From positions 1 through 64,000 of the forward strand of contig JAJDDQ010000008.1 of the NCBI GenBank assembly GCA_029260215.1: 64,000 bases of DNA. The letters run 5' to 3'. Numbering within the stretch: position 1 is the first letter of the stretch; each line of letters starts with the position of its first letter. A program made the translations under genes and the position numbers. Shown here piece after piece: positions 1 through 8,831 of the stretch. Origin of the DNA: Phycisphaerae bacterium. GTDB lineage: Bacteria > Planctomycetota > Phycisphaerae > UBA1845. The notes beneath the pieces are model-generated. The model did not search any database, had not been told where the DNA came from, and worked only from the letters and a program-made list of their open reading frames with translations.

Positions 1-1
1 C

Positions 2-148
2 GCCACGCAGGCCGTCCTCATGAGCGTCTACCGCACTCTGCGCCTCCGCGGCCTCGACCCCACACGAACCATCGCCCACGCCCTGAAAAACTACCTCACC
101 ACCGGCCAACTCCCTCGATTACCCCGACGCGACATTGCAGACGGCTGA
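2..148 (+). CDS. IS66-family transposase, C-terminal fragment (cut by window edge)
   Basis: Only the last 48 codons lie in the window, so the start is off the left edge. The visible peptide includes QAVLMSVYRTLRLRGLDP, then an ALKNYLTTGQLPRLP stretch, which matches the C-terminal end of many IS66 (TnpC) transposases in the pattern RTLKLRG..P..TI..AL..Y..TG.LPPLP. IS66 transposases are DDE enzymes that move the element by cut and paste. The final residues DIADG and the stop lie within a sequence (136-158) that is nearly repeated at 206-228, so the natural C-terminus may have been replaced by repeat DNA. No right-hand inverted repeat of the element was recognised downstream. Family assignment rests on the C-terminal pattern alone. 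Confidence 0.7.
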   Translation, partial: ATQAVLMSVYRTLRLRGLDPTRTIAHALKNYLTTGQLPRLPRRDIADG

Positions 149-227
149 TCTCTTACCAAAAATCATTGTAGAACACGGGCGAACGCGGTCATCGAGCGGA
201 TTGGCATTGCACACGGCTGACCTGTTA
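136..227. repeat. Dispersed repeat F, one full and one partial copy
   Basis: Positions 179-227 (GCGAACGCGGTC, then GATTGGCATTGCACACGGC, then TGACCTGTTAC) recur at 59015-59064 with only a few differences. A shorter degenerate copy, ATTGCAGACGGCTGATCTCTTACC, sits at 135-158 and covers the stop codon of the IS66 fragment. The rest of the interval between the transposase and the first glycosyltransferase (228-405) shows no gene. Confidence 0.75.
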
Positions 228-405
228 CCTCACATCTTATCGCACGTTCCCATTTTCCGGGCGGTTGAGCTATGCGCCGGGCGGACCGATAGTTACGTCG
301 GGTTGGGGGTTCGTACCCCAATCGCATGGGGCCTTTGCGTAGTGGTCCGGTTGCGGACTATGATCCGCGTGGGTTCTCAGATTCTGAACGATCGGAACGT
401 CATTC

Positions 406-1437
406 ATGAGCGCGGTCGATGTCTCGCTGGTCATCCCTCTTCGCAATGAAGAGAAGAACGTGGCTCCGCTGTGCAAGGAGTTGGGTGAGGTTCTGCGCGA
501 TCAGTCATTGCGTTTCGAAATCATTTACGTGGACGACGGGAGTCGCGACGGCACGCTCGTCGAGTTGAGGCGATGCGCGGGCGACGATCCGCGGTCGGTC
601 ATTGTGGAGTTCACGCGGAATTTCGGGCAGACGGCGGCGATGGCGGCTGGTTTCGCTTTGGCTCGGGGGCGGATAATCGTGCCGATGGACGGCGATCTTC
701 AGAACGACCCGCGTGACATTCCCGCGTTGTTGGCCAAGCTGGACGAGCCGCCGGGTTACGATGTGGTCAGCGGTTGGCGGAAGAATCGGCAGGACAAGTT
801 CTGGTCCCGGCGGCTGCCTTCGGTGTTGGCCAACGGTCTCATTCGCCGCGTGACGGGGGTGCGGATCAACGATTTGGGTTGCAGTTTGAAGGCTTACCGT
901 CGCGAAGTGCTGGAGGATGTGTCGCTGTATGGTGAGATGCATCGCTATCTCCCGATTATCACGCGCTGGCGTGGTGCGCGCATCGCGGAAGTGGCGGTCA
1001 ACCATCGCCCGCGCATCCACGGCCAAACCAAGTACGGGCTTCGTCGGACGGTCAAGGTGTTGCTCGATTTGATCACGGTCAAGTTTTTGGGGGACTATCT
1101 GACCAAGCCGATTTACTTCTTTGGAAAGCTGTGCCTGTTTAGCTTGTGCGGTGGGTTCGTGATTCTGGGTCTTTCGATCGCGCAGAAGTACGGACATTTC
1201 GCGAGCGAGCCGATCAACCTCAACCGCAATGTTCTGGTCTTGCTGGCGGTTCTATTGGTGCTTCTTTCCGTGCTGTTCATCGTGATGGGCGTGTTGAGTG
1301 AATTGCTGGTGCGCATCTACCATGAAAGTCAGGGACGCACCACGTACAAGGTGCGAAATCTGTACCGCGGTCGTGACGCGGGAAAGGACGACGTGCCCGC
1401 AGCGCAGGCCGGTCCCCCGGTCGGCAGCGTGCGCTGA
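406..1437 (+). CDS. Membrane-anchored family 2 glycosyltransferase (DPM1/GtrB/ArnC type)
   Basis: It is expected to transfer a sugar from a nucleotide donor to polyprenyl phosphate on the cytoplasmic side of the membrane. The GT-A domain (about residues 5-165) carries VDDGSRDGT near residue 43 and MDGDLQNDPRD near residue 93, the usual donor and metal signatures. Two C-terminal hydrophobic segments (about 235-258 and 275-303) match the two-helix anchor of this family, and 343 aa is a typical length. The ATG is preferred because homology (VSLVIPLRNEE) begins at once. It opens the same-strand run of glycan genes; the next gene starts 12 bases after its stop. The sugar and the lipid carrier cannot be told from sequence. 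Confidence 0.9.
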   Translation: MSAVDVSLVIPLRNEEKNVAPLCKELGEVLRDQSLRFEIIYVDDGSRDGTLVELRRCAGDDPRSVIVEFTRNFGQTAAMAAGFALARGRIIVPMDGDLQNDPRDIPALLAKLDEPPGYDVVSGWRKNRQDKFWSRRLPSVLANGLIRRVTGVRINDLGCSLKAYRREVLEDVSLYGEMHRYLPIITRWRGARIAEVAVNHRPRIHGQTKYGLRRTVKVLLDLITVKFLGDYLTKPIYFFGKLCLFSLCGGFVILGLSIAQKYGHFASEPINLNRNVLVLLAVLLVLLSVLFIVMGVLSELLVRIYHESQGRTTYKVRNLYRGRDAGKDDVPAAQAGPPVGSVR

Positions 1438-1449
1438 CGGTCAAAGCGC

Positions 1450-2187
1450 ATGCACGGACTTTTTCACAACGTCGAAACGCCCGACATCGAAACGTCTTCG
1501 GATTCCTACCGTCGCCGATTCTCGGGGGAGGTGGGCGCGTTTTTCCTGGATGAGCAGCGTCATGGTGCGGCGAAGCTGCTCGCGGGTCTGCCTTCGTCGT
1601 CGCGGGTGCTGGATGTGGGCGGCGGTCACGGGCAGCTTACCGAATTTCTTCTGAAGGCTGGACATCGCGTTTGCGTGCATGGGAGCGCATCGAGTTGTCT
1701 CGAGCGCGTCAGGTCCGACACGGTGGCCTGTGATTCGCGCCCGCAACCAGCGGTGTCGAATCTTTGGCGGCTGCCGTTTCGTGACGGCTCGTTCGATTTG
1801 GTGACGGCTGTTCGCGTGCTGGCACATGTCGTGCGCTGGCGTGCGTTTATCGACGAACTTACGAGGGTCAGCCGGCGGGCGGTGCTCGTGGACTACGCGC
1901 CGTGGTCGAGTGCGAACGTGCTCGCGCCGATTCTGTTCCACGTCAAGCATCGCATCGAAGGCAACACGAGGCCATTTTTCTGCTATACCGGATCGAGTTT
2001 GGCCGGCGCGTTTCGGCGGAACGGTTTCGCGCGCGTGAAGACGCACAAACAGTTCTGGGCACCGATGGGTGTGCATCGGATGATGGGCAGTGGGTCGTTA
2101 TCGAGTGGGATCGAGCGCGTCGGGCGCTCGGTCGGGCTGACGCGTTTGATCGGCTCGCCGGTCTTGATGCTGGCTGAGCGGGAGTAA
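1450..2187 (+). CDS. Class I SAM-dependent methyltransferase
   Basis: A 245-aa Rossmann methyltransferase (Methyltransf_11-like). Motif I is VLDVGGGHGQLTEFL near residue 51, which binds S-adenosylmethionine; a motif IV-like LPFRDGSFDLVTAVRVLAHV follows near residues 109-128, with the usual hydrophobic start of the core strand. There is no signal peptide or membrane segment, so it acts in the cytoplasm. It sits between two glycosyltransferases, 6 bases before the second, so a methyl transfer to a sugar or lipid intermediate is likely but inferred. The ribosome binding site before the ATG is weak. The acceptor is unknown. Confidence 0.85.
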   Translation: MHGLFHNVETPDIETSSDSYRRRFSGEVGAFFLDEQRHGAAKLLAGLPSSSRVLDVGGGHGQLTEFLLKAGHRVCVHGSASSCLERVRSDTVACDSRPQPAVSNLWRLPFRDGSFDLVTAVRVLAHVVRWRAFIDELTRVSRRAVLVDYAPWSSANVLAPILFHVKHRIEGNTRPFFCYTGSSLAGAFRRNGFARVKTHKQFWAPMGVHRMMGSGSLSSGIERVGRSVGLTRLIGSPVLMLAERE

Positions 2188-2193
2188 CACGGG

Positions 2194-3399
2194 ATGCCCT
2201 CAGAGGCTGCGCGAAACGACAGGCCTTGCGTGCTGATGGTGGCGCCTCAGCCCTGTTTCGATGTTCGGGGTACGCCCATGAACATCCTGTGCATGTGTCG
2301 CAGTTTGACCGATCTGGGCTACGAAGTTCACCTGGCGACCTATCCGATGGGCGCTCACGAGGACGTTCCGCACGTCGTCTATCACCGTTCGATGGGCGTG
2401 CCTTTCATTCGTTCGGTGCCGATCGGTTTTTCGTTTGCGAAGATCGTGCTGGATGTTTTTCTTGCGATGACGACGCTGCGGCTGGTGGCGCGAAAGCGCG
2501 TGCGCGTCGTGCATGCGGTAGAGGAGGCTGCGTTTTTCTGCGTGCCTTTGGCGAAATTGTTCAACAAGCCGGTGATCGTGGATATGGACTCGGACGTGGC
2601 TGATCAGTTGGGCAACCATTCGAGCGCGTTGGTGCGGTTTCTTTCGAAGCTCGTGGTCCCGGTCATGCGTTGGACGCTACGGCGGTCTGCCTGTGCTTTG
2701 ACGGTGTGCCGGGCGCTGACGGACACGGTCGAACGGGACGCGCCTTCGACTCGGGTATTTCAGATTGAGGACATTCCGCTGCCGTCTGCCCATCGCACGC
2801 CGGATGCGGCGGCGACGGCTTCGTTGGCCGAGGAGCTGGGTGTTTCGGGTAAGCGTGTGGTTCTGTACACGGGCAATCTTGAGTCTTACCAGGGCGTTGA
2901 CCTGCTCCTCGATGCTTGGCCGGCGGTGATGCGGTCGGTTCCGAATGCGGTGGTGGTCTTGGCTGGTGGCGAGCCGCATCAGGTGAGCGCGTATCGGCAG
3001 CGTGCCCGGCTGCTGGAAGTTGATAAGTCATTCTTGGCGATCGGGAAGCGACCGGCGGATGAGATGCCGGAGTTAATGTCTCTGGCCGACGTGCTCGTTT
3101 CACCTCGGAGCGAGGGCGAGAACACGCCGTTGAAGATTTTCTCGTACATGTTGAGCGGTCGGCCCATCGTTGCGACGAATCTGCGCACGCATACGCAGGT
3201 GCTGGACGAGGGGTCTGCTGTGCTGGTTGCACCTTCGGCTGAGGCGTTTGCGAAGGGTCTGATCGAGATTCTGGGCGATCGGGAGCGGGGGGCGGAACTT
3301 GCCAAACGCGCGAAGGCCAAAGTCGAGCGCGATCACAGCTACGACGTGTTCAAACGCAAGCTGGGCGAGGTTTACGCATTTGTCTTGCGGGCGGATTGA
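2194..3399 (+). CDS. Glycosyltransferase family 4 (GT-B fold)
   Basis: A 401-aa retaining GT-B enzyme. The N-terminal half opens with VLMVAPQPCFDVRGTPMNI, typical of a GT4 acceptor domain that follows a glycine-rich loop. The C-terminal donor domain contains VVLYTGNLESYQGVDLLLDA, and near residues 305-330 the signature SEGENTPLKIFSYMLSGRPI. In this family the E(x7)E motif is usually E..G.P....EA; here the second acidic residue is not obvious (KIFSY), which resembles the group with a KI.EY variant. GGGAG/GGG lies just before the ATG. It lies tail to tail with the methyltransferase on the opposite strand, whose 3' end overlaps it by 28 bases. Likely adds a sugar in the same pathway as the flanking genes. 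Confidence 0.87.
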   Translation: MPSEAARNDRPCVLMVAPQPCFDVRGTPMNILCMCRSLTDLGYEVHLATYPMGAHEDVPHVVYHRSMGVPFIRSVPIGFSFAKIVLDVFLAMTTLRLVARKRVRVVHAVEEAAFFCVPLAKLFNKPVIVDMDSDVADQLGNHSSALVRFLSKLVVPVMRWTLRRSACALTVCRALTDTVERDAPSTRVFQIEDIPLPSAHRTPDAAATASLAEELGVSGKRVVLYTGNLESYQGVDLLLDAWPAVMRSVPNAVVVLAGGEPHQVSAYRQRARLLEVDKSFLAIGKRPADEMPELMSLADVLVSPRSEGENTPLKIFSYMLSGRPIVATNLRTHTQVLDEGSAVLVAPSAEAFAKGLIEILGDRERGAELAKRAKAKVERDHSYDVFKRKLGEVYAFVLRAD

Positions 3400-4193
3400 G
3401 TTGGTTTCTTGCGGGCGTGCAGGATGAGGCTGTACCCGGTGAACGGGGCGAAGAGCGCGTCCAAGGCGGCCCAGGCGCGCATGAAGGGATAGAGCGTTGC
3501 GAAGAGGCGGAATTGTTTGGCGCGTTTGTCGACGTCGTCGCGCGTGACGACGGAGCCTTTGGACGACGAATTTCCCGTCGATTTGGCCGATTTTCGCGTG
3601 TAGACGTAGTTCAGGGCGATGTCGAGGAATTCGGAGAACGCGCGGTTGTAGGTGTGCCCGCCGAGGATGTCGAAGCAGGGGCTGAGGAGGTTTTCGAACT
3701 GCCGGCGTGTGTATCCGGGGCGGACGTGTCCGTGCCATGCGTCGGTCAGACCGGCTGCCAGTCGCACTCGGCGGAGGATCGACGGGGTCTTGATGTGCGG
3801 GACGTTGGTGATGACGGTTCCGCCTTCGCGGAGCACGCGGTGGATTTCGCGAACGAGTTGTGCATCGTCGTCAAGGTGTTCGAGCATGTCGATAACGACG
3901 ACGATGTTGAAGGATTCATCTTCGAAGGGCAGCGTTTTTCCATCGACTTGATGCACGTTTGTCGTCACGATGTCACGGATGGACGCAACGGCGTGGGCGT
4001 CGAGGTCGGCGCTGTGCCACGTTCCGCCGCGAATGCGCAGAAGGTGGCTGACGACGCCGTTGTCCGCGCCGAGGTCGAGGCCGGCGATCGTGGCGGAGTC
4101 GTCGAGGTATCGGCTGATGGCCCGCCACTTGGCCTGTTTGAGCACGGACTTATCGAAGAGGCGGAGGTGCCAGTTTTGGGCGGCAGATTCCAT
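3372..4193 (-). CDS. Class I SAM-dependent methyltransferase
   Basis: A 273-aa methyltransferase with GLDLGADNGVVSHLLRI as motif I (about residues 38-54), LPFEDESFNIVVVIDMLEHL as the motif around the SAM ribose/adenine site, then HRVLREGGTVITNVPH, the Methyltransf_11 pattern. The open frame continues far upstream against the next gene, but homology starts just after the ATG chosen here (MESAAQNW); an alternative ATG lies at 4241. It is the only gene in this part of the cluster on the minus strand and diverges from the GlpD-like gene. Its last 28 bases overlap the end of the GT4 gene. A role in modifying the cluster product is inferred from position. Confidence 0.83.
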   Translation of the reverse strand: MESAAQNWHLRLFDKSVLKQAKWRAISRYLDDSATIAGLDLGADNGVVSHLLRIRGGTWHSADLDAHAVASIRDIVTTNVHQVDGKTLPFEDESFNIVVVIDMLEHLDDDAQLVREIHRVLREGGTVITNVPHIKTPSILRRVRLAAGLTDAWHGHVRPGYTRRQFENLLSPCFDILGGHTYNRAFSEFLDIALNYVYTRKSAKSTGNSSSKGSVVTRDDVDKRAKQFRLFATLYPFMRAWAALDALFAPFTGYSLILHARKKPTQSARKTNA

Positions 4194-4289
4194 GACGGTC
4201 CGGTCCGGCGAAGGGTTTGTGTTCACGACGCGTCGAACCATATCGGCAAAATGATCGTTCGGTAAGTGTATTTTGTGGTGAAAGGGACG

Positions 4290-5921
4290 ATGCAGCGGCA
4301 GGCGGAACAACTCGCGGAACGCGAATTCGATGTGTTGGTCGTGGGGGCTGGCGTCTTCGGTGCGTGCATTGCACACGATGCGTCTCTGCGGGGGTTGTCG
4401 GTTGCCTTGGTCGATCGCGGCGATTTCGGCGGGGGTGCGTCGGCCAACTCCCTGCGCATCGTGCATGGCGGTCTGCGGTATCTTCAGCAATTCAACTTGC
4501 GGCGGATGAGGTGCTCGATTCGTGAGCGGGCGACGTGGCTTCGGATTGCACCGCACCTTGTGCGTCCGTTGCGGTTTGTTGTGCCGACGCATGGGTTGGG
4601 CGCGCGAAGTCGATCGGTGTTTGGGGCTGCGTTCGCGATCGACGGTCTGGTCGGTATGGGCAGGAACCGTGGCCTGGATCCGCTGCGGTGCATTCCGCGG
4701 GGTCGCGTTCTGAATCGTGACGAAGCCTGCGCGGTATTGGGCGAATTGATGCCTGAGAATGCGACCGGTGCCGCGCTGTGGCACGACGCGCAGATGATTC
4801 ATTCGGAGCGCCTGACGCTGGCCGTGGTGCAGAGCGCACACGCAGCCGGGGCGGTCGCGGTGAACTACGTTGAGGTCCAGCGATTGCTGAGCGAGGGCAG
4901 CCGTGTGGTGGGCGCGAAAGCGCGCGACGTTTTGACGGGTGCGGAGTTTTCGATTCGATCCAGCCTGACGGTCAACGCAGCCGGTCCTCACATCGCGCGT
5001 CTGTCGGCGGTTGGCGATGGTCCGAAGCTGGTTCGCGGTGTGAATTTGCTGACGCGTCGTTTGGCGGGAGACGTCGCCGTCGGCCTGCGGGGACGCGGGG
5101 GGCGTATGGTGTTCATCACGCCGTACGGGTCGCATTCGCTCGTCGGGACTGACTATCTTCCGTATGTGGAGGGTCGGGTCGGCGTTGACGCTGGTGAGGT
5201 GGAGCGGTTTATCGCAGAGATTCGCGAGAGCTGCCCCGCGATACAGCTTGAGTTGGACGACGTGTGTGCGGTTCAGGTCGGTTGCATTCCAGTGGCCAAT
5301 GGTCCTGACGAGCCGGGCGGGTTGCGTTTTCTGGAAGACGACATCGTCGTGTATCACGAACGCGACCGCGGTCCAGGTGGGCTGATTAGTGTGGCCGGTA
5401 CGAAGTACACGACCGCGCGGGCGACGGCGGAGCGGGTGGTCGATGAACTCTGCCGGACGATGGGGGTTCGGTGTCCGTGTGCGACCGAAAAAACACCGCT
5501 TTGGGGCGGGGATATTGAGGGTCTTGAGGAGGCGGAATCCTCGGCTGTTGGGCGATGGGGGTCATTGGCAAATCCGGAGCGAATTCATAATATGTTTGCA
5601 TTATATGGGACGCAACTGGGCGAAGTTTCAGGTGCAACGTGTGAACGGTCGGCGGAGGTGGTGGACGCGTCCGGTGTTTTGAAAGCGCAAGTGTTGTATG
5701 CCGTCCGTTGCGAGATGGCGGTTAAACTTGTCGATGTCGTGTTCCGACGTACAGATCTAGCGAGTCAGGTAATTACACCCACGCGAGAGGGTGAGAATCC
5801 GAGTCCGATAGAAATAGCCGGCGCGACGATGGCGGCGGCGCTCGGCTGGTCCGACTCCCGTTTGAAGAAAGAACTGGAGGAGGTCGGGGCTGTTCTGGAT
5901 TGGCGGCGCGGGGATCGATAG
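4290..5921 (+). CDS. FAD-dependent glycerol-3-phosphate dehydrogenase-like protein (GlpD/GlpA family)
   Basis: A 543-aa flavoprotein. The dinucleotide-binding motif VGAGVFGACIA is near residues 19-29 and is followed by the family signature for binding FAD (NSLRIVHGGLRYL). A central DAO domain holds NAAGPHIARL and, further on, GGLISVAGTKYTTAR; the C-terminal DAO_C helical domain includes YAVRCEMAVKLVDVVFRRTD. GlpD oxidises sn-glycerol 3-phosphate to dihydroxyacetone phosphate and passes electrons to quinone at the membrane. AAAGGGACG before the ATG fixes this start over an in-frame GTG at 4266. Placed inside a glycan/lipid cluster it might act on a related polyol phosphate rather than in glycerol catabolism; there is no glpK or glpF nearby. 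Confidence 0.85.
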   Translation: MQRQAEQLAEREFDVLVVGAGVFGACIAHDASLRGLSVALVDRGDFGGGASANSLRIVHGGLRYLQQFNLRRMRCSIRERATWLRIAPHLVRPLRFVVPTHGLGARSRSVFGAAFAIDGLVGMGRNRGLDPLRCIPRGRVLNRDEACAVLGELMPENATGAALWHDAQMIHSERLTLAVVQSAHAAGAVAVNYVEVQRLLSEGSRVVGAKARDVLTGAEFSIRSSLTVNAAGPHIARLSAVGDGPKLVRGVNLLTRRLAGDVAVGLRGRGGRMVFITPYGSHSLVGTDYLPYVEGRVGVDAGEVERFIAEIRESCPAIQLELDDVCAVQVGCIPVANGPDEPGGLRFLEDDIVVYHERDRGPGGLISVAGTKYTTARATAERVVDELCRTMGVRCPCATEKTPLWGGDIEGLEEAESSAVGRWGSLANPERIHNMFALYGTQLGEVSGATCERSAEVVDASGVLKAQVLYAVRCEMAVKLVDVVFRRTDLASQVITPTREGENPSPIEIAGATMAAALGWSDSRLKKELEEVGAVLDWRRGDR

Positions 5922-5946
5922 TCCGGTAAAGGAGTGCGGAACGAAC

Positions 5947-6987
5947 ATGCAGCCGACTGCACTGGTTACAGGCGCGAATGGGTTTACGGGCAGCCGTTTT
6001 TGTCTGTACCTGGCGCGCAAGGGTGTGCAGACGCGCGGTCTGTACTACACGCCCGACGGCGGCGAGCCGGACTTCGGGCACGACTGTCTGGAGCTGGTGG
6101 CTGGCGACATTCGCGATCGCGCCTGCGTCAAAAAAATCGTTGCGGGTGTGGACGTTGTGTACCACATCGCCGCGTTGTACCGCCCGACGAACGTTCCGAA
6201 GAAGGACTTCTGGGACGTGAATGTCGAGGGTACGCGGTACATGCTGGAAGCCGCGGCTGAGGCGGGCGTGAAGCGGTTCGTGCATTGCAGCACGATCGGC
6301 GTTCACGGCAACGTCAAGAATCCGCCCGCGGCTGAAGACGCTCCGATTCAGCCTGATGACTATTATCAATACACGAAGCTCAAGGGCGAAGAGTTGGCGC
6401 GCGATCACGGTCGCCAACTGGGGTTGGAGGTTTCGATTGTGCGCCCGGCTGCGATTTACGGTGCGGGCGAACGGAGATTCCTGAAGCTGGCCCAGCTTAT
6501 CAAGCGGCGGCGATTCGTGTTGTTCGGCAACGGCGAAGTGAAATACCACTTCATTCACATTGACGATCTGTCGGATGCGTTCGTTTTGTGCGCGACGAAG
6601 GAGGAGGCCGTCGGACAGACGTACATCATCGCGGACGATCACGCCGTCACGCTGAACTGCATCACCGAGGTGATCGCCAAGACGCTCGCGGTTTCGCCGC
6701 CGAAACTCCACTTGCCGTATGGTCTGTTGTACACCGCTTCGGCGCTTTGTGAGGCGATCTGCGCTCCACTGCGTATCTCGCCGCCTCTGCATCGCCGTCG
6801 AGCCGCATGGTTTCGATCGACGCGGAGTTTCGATATCGGCAAAGCCCGGCGACAGTTGGGCTTTGAGCCGAAGGTGGCGGCGGAGGAAGGTCTGGCACGC
6901 ATGGTTGAATCGTACATCGAAGCCGGCTGGATTCCCGGTGCGCAGTGCGCAACGGACAGCGCTCAACGTGAGAAAACACCGTGTTAG
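5947..6987 (+). CDS. NAD(P)-dependent epimerase/dehydratase (extended SDR)
   Basis: A 346-aa extended short-chain dehydrogenase. The cofactor motif TGANGFTGSRFC is at residues 8-19, acidic residues follow in the GDIRD block (about 54-58), and the catalytic YxxxK is in YQYTKLKGEE near residue 140, preceded by the Ser/Thr of HCSTIGVHG. The C-terminal part binds the substrate and resembles the 3-beta-HSD/dihydroflavonol reductase branch as well as sugar-nucleotide epimerases. AAAGGAG lies upstream of the ATG. The stop overlaps the GTG start of the carbamoyltransferase gene by 7 bases, so the two are translationally coupled. Substrate: probably a nucleotide sugar or a polyprenyl-linked intermediate, not provable here. 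Confidence 0.85.
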   Translation: MQPTALVTGANGFTGSRFCLYLARKGVQTRGLYYTPDGGEPDFGHDCLELVAGDIRDRACVKKIVAGVDVVYHIAALYRPTNVPKKDFWDVNVEGTRYMLEAAAEAGVKRFVHCSTIGVHGNVKNPPAAEDAPIQPDDYYQYTKLKGEELARDHGRQLGLEVSIVRPAAIYGAGERRFLKLAQLIKRRRFVLFGNGEVKYHFIHIDDLSDAFVLCATKEEAVGQTYIIADDHAVTLNCITEVIAKTLAVSPPKLHLPYGLLYTASALCEAICAPLRISPPLHRRRAAWFRSTRSFDIGKARRQLGFEPKVAAEEGLARMVESYIEAGWIPGAQCATDSAQREKTPC

Positions 6988-8792
6988 TACTGGGCATCGC
7001 GGACGGGCAAACGAGCGGTGCGTGCGTGGTCGGCGACGGCAGGATTCTGTCGGCTGTCAACGAGGAACGCATGGCGCGCCAGAAGCAGGCGCGTGGGTTT
7101 CCGTGGAAGTCAATCGACGAAGCGCTGCGGCTGGCTGGTGCAAGCCCGAAGGATGTAGACGTCGCGGCGGTCTCGGACCGCTGGATGATGCTGCGCGAAG
7201 AAGTTGACGGTTGGCCCGGCTGGTTTGAAGCCCGCGCAGAAGGTCGGGACGGTGTGAAGGATTTTTTCTTCCGAATGGCCTCAATGTTCGGTGGAATCGC
7301 CCCCTTCCTGCCCGGTGTGCGTAACGCTTATTACCTTCTTCGCATGCCGTCCTTCGCCCACCGGCGGAAGCGCATCGGCGAAATCCTGCGCGACAAATGG
7401 AACATCCAAGTCGCACCACGCTTTGTCCACCACCACTACGGGCACGCAGCCAGCGCGTACTACACGAGCGGCTTTGACGAGGCGCTGGTGGTGACGATGG
7501 ACGGCGGCGGAGATCGGGATTGCTCGCACGTGTACAGCGCTCGGGATGGCCTGCTTCAGAAACTGTCCTCCAGCAGTTCCTACGATTCGCTGGGCAACTA
7601 CTACGCCTACGTCACAGCGCTATGCGGATACAAAGCCAAGCGCCACGAAGGGAAAATCACCGGATTGGCCGCACGCGGGGAACCGATTTATGTCGATCTC
7701 TTCGAGTCAATGATCGGCTTCTCAAACGGAAAGCTGGTCAATCGCGGCAGGGTGCTGTTCAACAAGGCGCTGGCGACCATTGAAGCCCGCCTGCCGAAGG
7801 GTTGGAAGCACGCGGACTTGGCTGCCTCGATCCAACTCGTGTCGGAGCGCGTCGCGTGTGCATTGGTCGAGCACTGGCAGCGCGAGACAGGCCATCACAA
7901 TGTCGCGCTGGCCGGCGGCTTGTTCGCCAATGTGCGCATCAACGAATGCATTTTGCGCGTCAAGGGTGTGAAGAATGTGTCGGTCCATCCGGGCATGAGC
8001 GACGAGGGGCTGGCCGTCGGCGCTGCCTTGGCAGTTTATCAGGACGATGCCCGCAAGGCAGGCAAGCCTTACGAAGCCAAGCTGCTGCCTCACGCGTGCC
8101 TTGGTACGGAAATCAAAGACGCCGATGCGGAATCAGTGTTGCGGGCAGCTGGCCTGGAATTCACCAAGCCCAAGAACACGGCGGCGCACGTTGCGCAGTT
8201 ACTGCACGAGGGGCACGTCGTGGCGCGTGCGTCGGGTGCGATGGAATACGGACCGCGGGCGCTGGGCAACCGCACGATCATGTACCGCCCGGACGATCAC
8301 AGCGTCAACGATTGGCTTAACACGCTGCTGCGACGCACCGAGTTCATGCCTTTCGCTCCAGCCAGCACCTACGAATCCGCCGCCGACCTTTACATCGATC
8401 CCAATGGTGCGCTGGAGACGGCGCGATTCATGACGATCACGCTTCACTGCAAACCGATCATGCGTAAGCGGTGTGAGGGCGTCGTGCATGTGGACGGAAC
8501 CGCCCGCCCGCAACTTGTTCGGCGCGAAGACAACCCCGGTTTTTACGACATCATTACCGAGTATGAAAAACTAAGCGGCTTGCCGGCCATCATCAACACG
8601 TCCTTCAACATTCATGAAGAGCCGATCGTGCGCACAGCCAAGGACGCGGTGCGAGCGTTTCTGGACAGCAAGCTGGACTACCTCGTGCTCGGCCCGTTTG
8701 TGGCGGTCGGGCCTGTGGGGAGTGCGGAGACCCGGGCTTGCTGGAAAGCCCAAAAGGAACGAGAACCGGTTTCGGTCGGCGCGAACGGTTGA
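6981..8792 (+). CDS. NodU/TobZ-family O-carbamoyltransferase
   Basis: A 603-aa enzyme that makes carbamoyl-adenylate from carbamoyl phosphate and ATP and moves the carbamoyl group to a hydroxyl, often on a sugar. The N-terminal Kae1-like domain shows LGIADGQTSGACVVGDG and the metal-binding HHHYGHAASAYY near residue 150, followed by VVTMDGGGDRD. The C-terminal NodU_C domain carries GAMEYGPRALGNRTIMYRP and LPAIINTSFNIHEEPIV. The GTG start overlaps the end of the SDR gene. Length and motifs are those of complete enzymes. Next to AsnB and glycosyltransferases it suggests a carbamoylated glycan or glycolipid; the acceptor is unknown. Confidence 0.93.
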   Translation: MLVLGIADGQTSGACVVGDGRILSAVNEERMARQKQARGFPWKSIDEALRLAGASPKDVDVAAVSDRWMMLREEVDGWPGWFEARAEGRDGVKDFFFRMASMFGGIAPFLPGVRNAYYLLRMPSFAHRRKRIGEILRDKWNIQVAPRFVHHHYGHAASAYYTSGFDEALVVTMDGGGDRDCSHVYSARDGLLQKLSSSSSYDSLGNYYAYVTALCGYKAKRHEGKITGLAARGEPIYVDLFESMIGFSNGKLVNRGRVLFNKALATIEARLPKGWKHADLAASIQLVSERVACALVEHWQRETGHHNVALAGGLFANVRINECILRVKGVKNVSVHPGMSDEGLAVGAALAVYQDDARKAGKPYEAKLLPHACLGTEIKDADAESVLRAAGLEFTKPKNTAAHVAQLLHEGHVVARASGAMEYGPRALGNRTIMYRPDDHSVNDWLNTLLRRTEFMPFAPASTYESAADLYIDPNGALETARFMTITLHCKPIMRKRCEGVVHVDGTARPQLVRREDNPGFYDIITEYEKLSGLPAIINTSFNIHEEPIVRTAKDAVRAFLDSKLDYLVLGPFVAVGPVGSAETRACWKAQKEREPVSVGANG

Positions 8793-8831
8793 GTCCGTCG
8801 GCTGCCCGCTTTTGGTGAAACGGATCATAAC

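Noticed and set aside
3372-5357. A long minus-strand frame of 661 codons across the GlpD-like gene
   Set aside because: Only its last 273 codons have methyltransferase motifs; the rest is antisense to the flavoprotein and rich in His/Arg/Gln, typical of non-coding frames in GC-rich DNA.
4290-5921. Glycerol catabolism operon
   Set aside because: No glpK or glpF is near; the neighbours belong to a glycan-type pathway.
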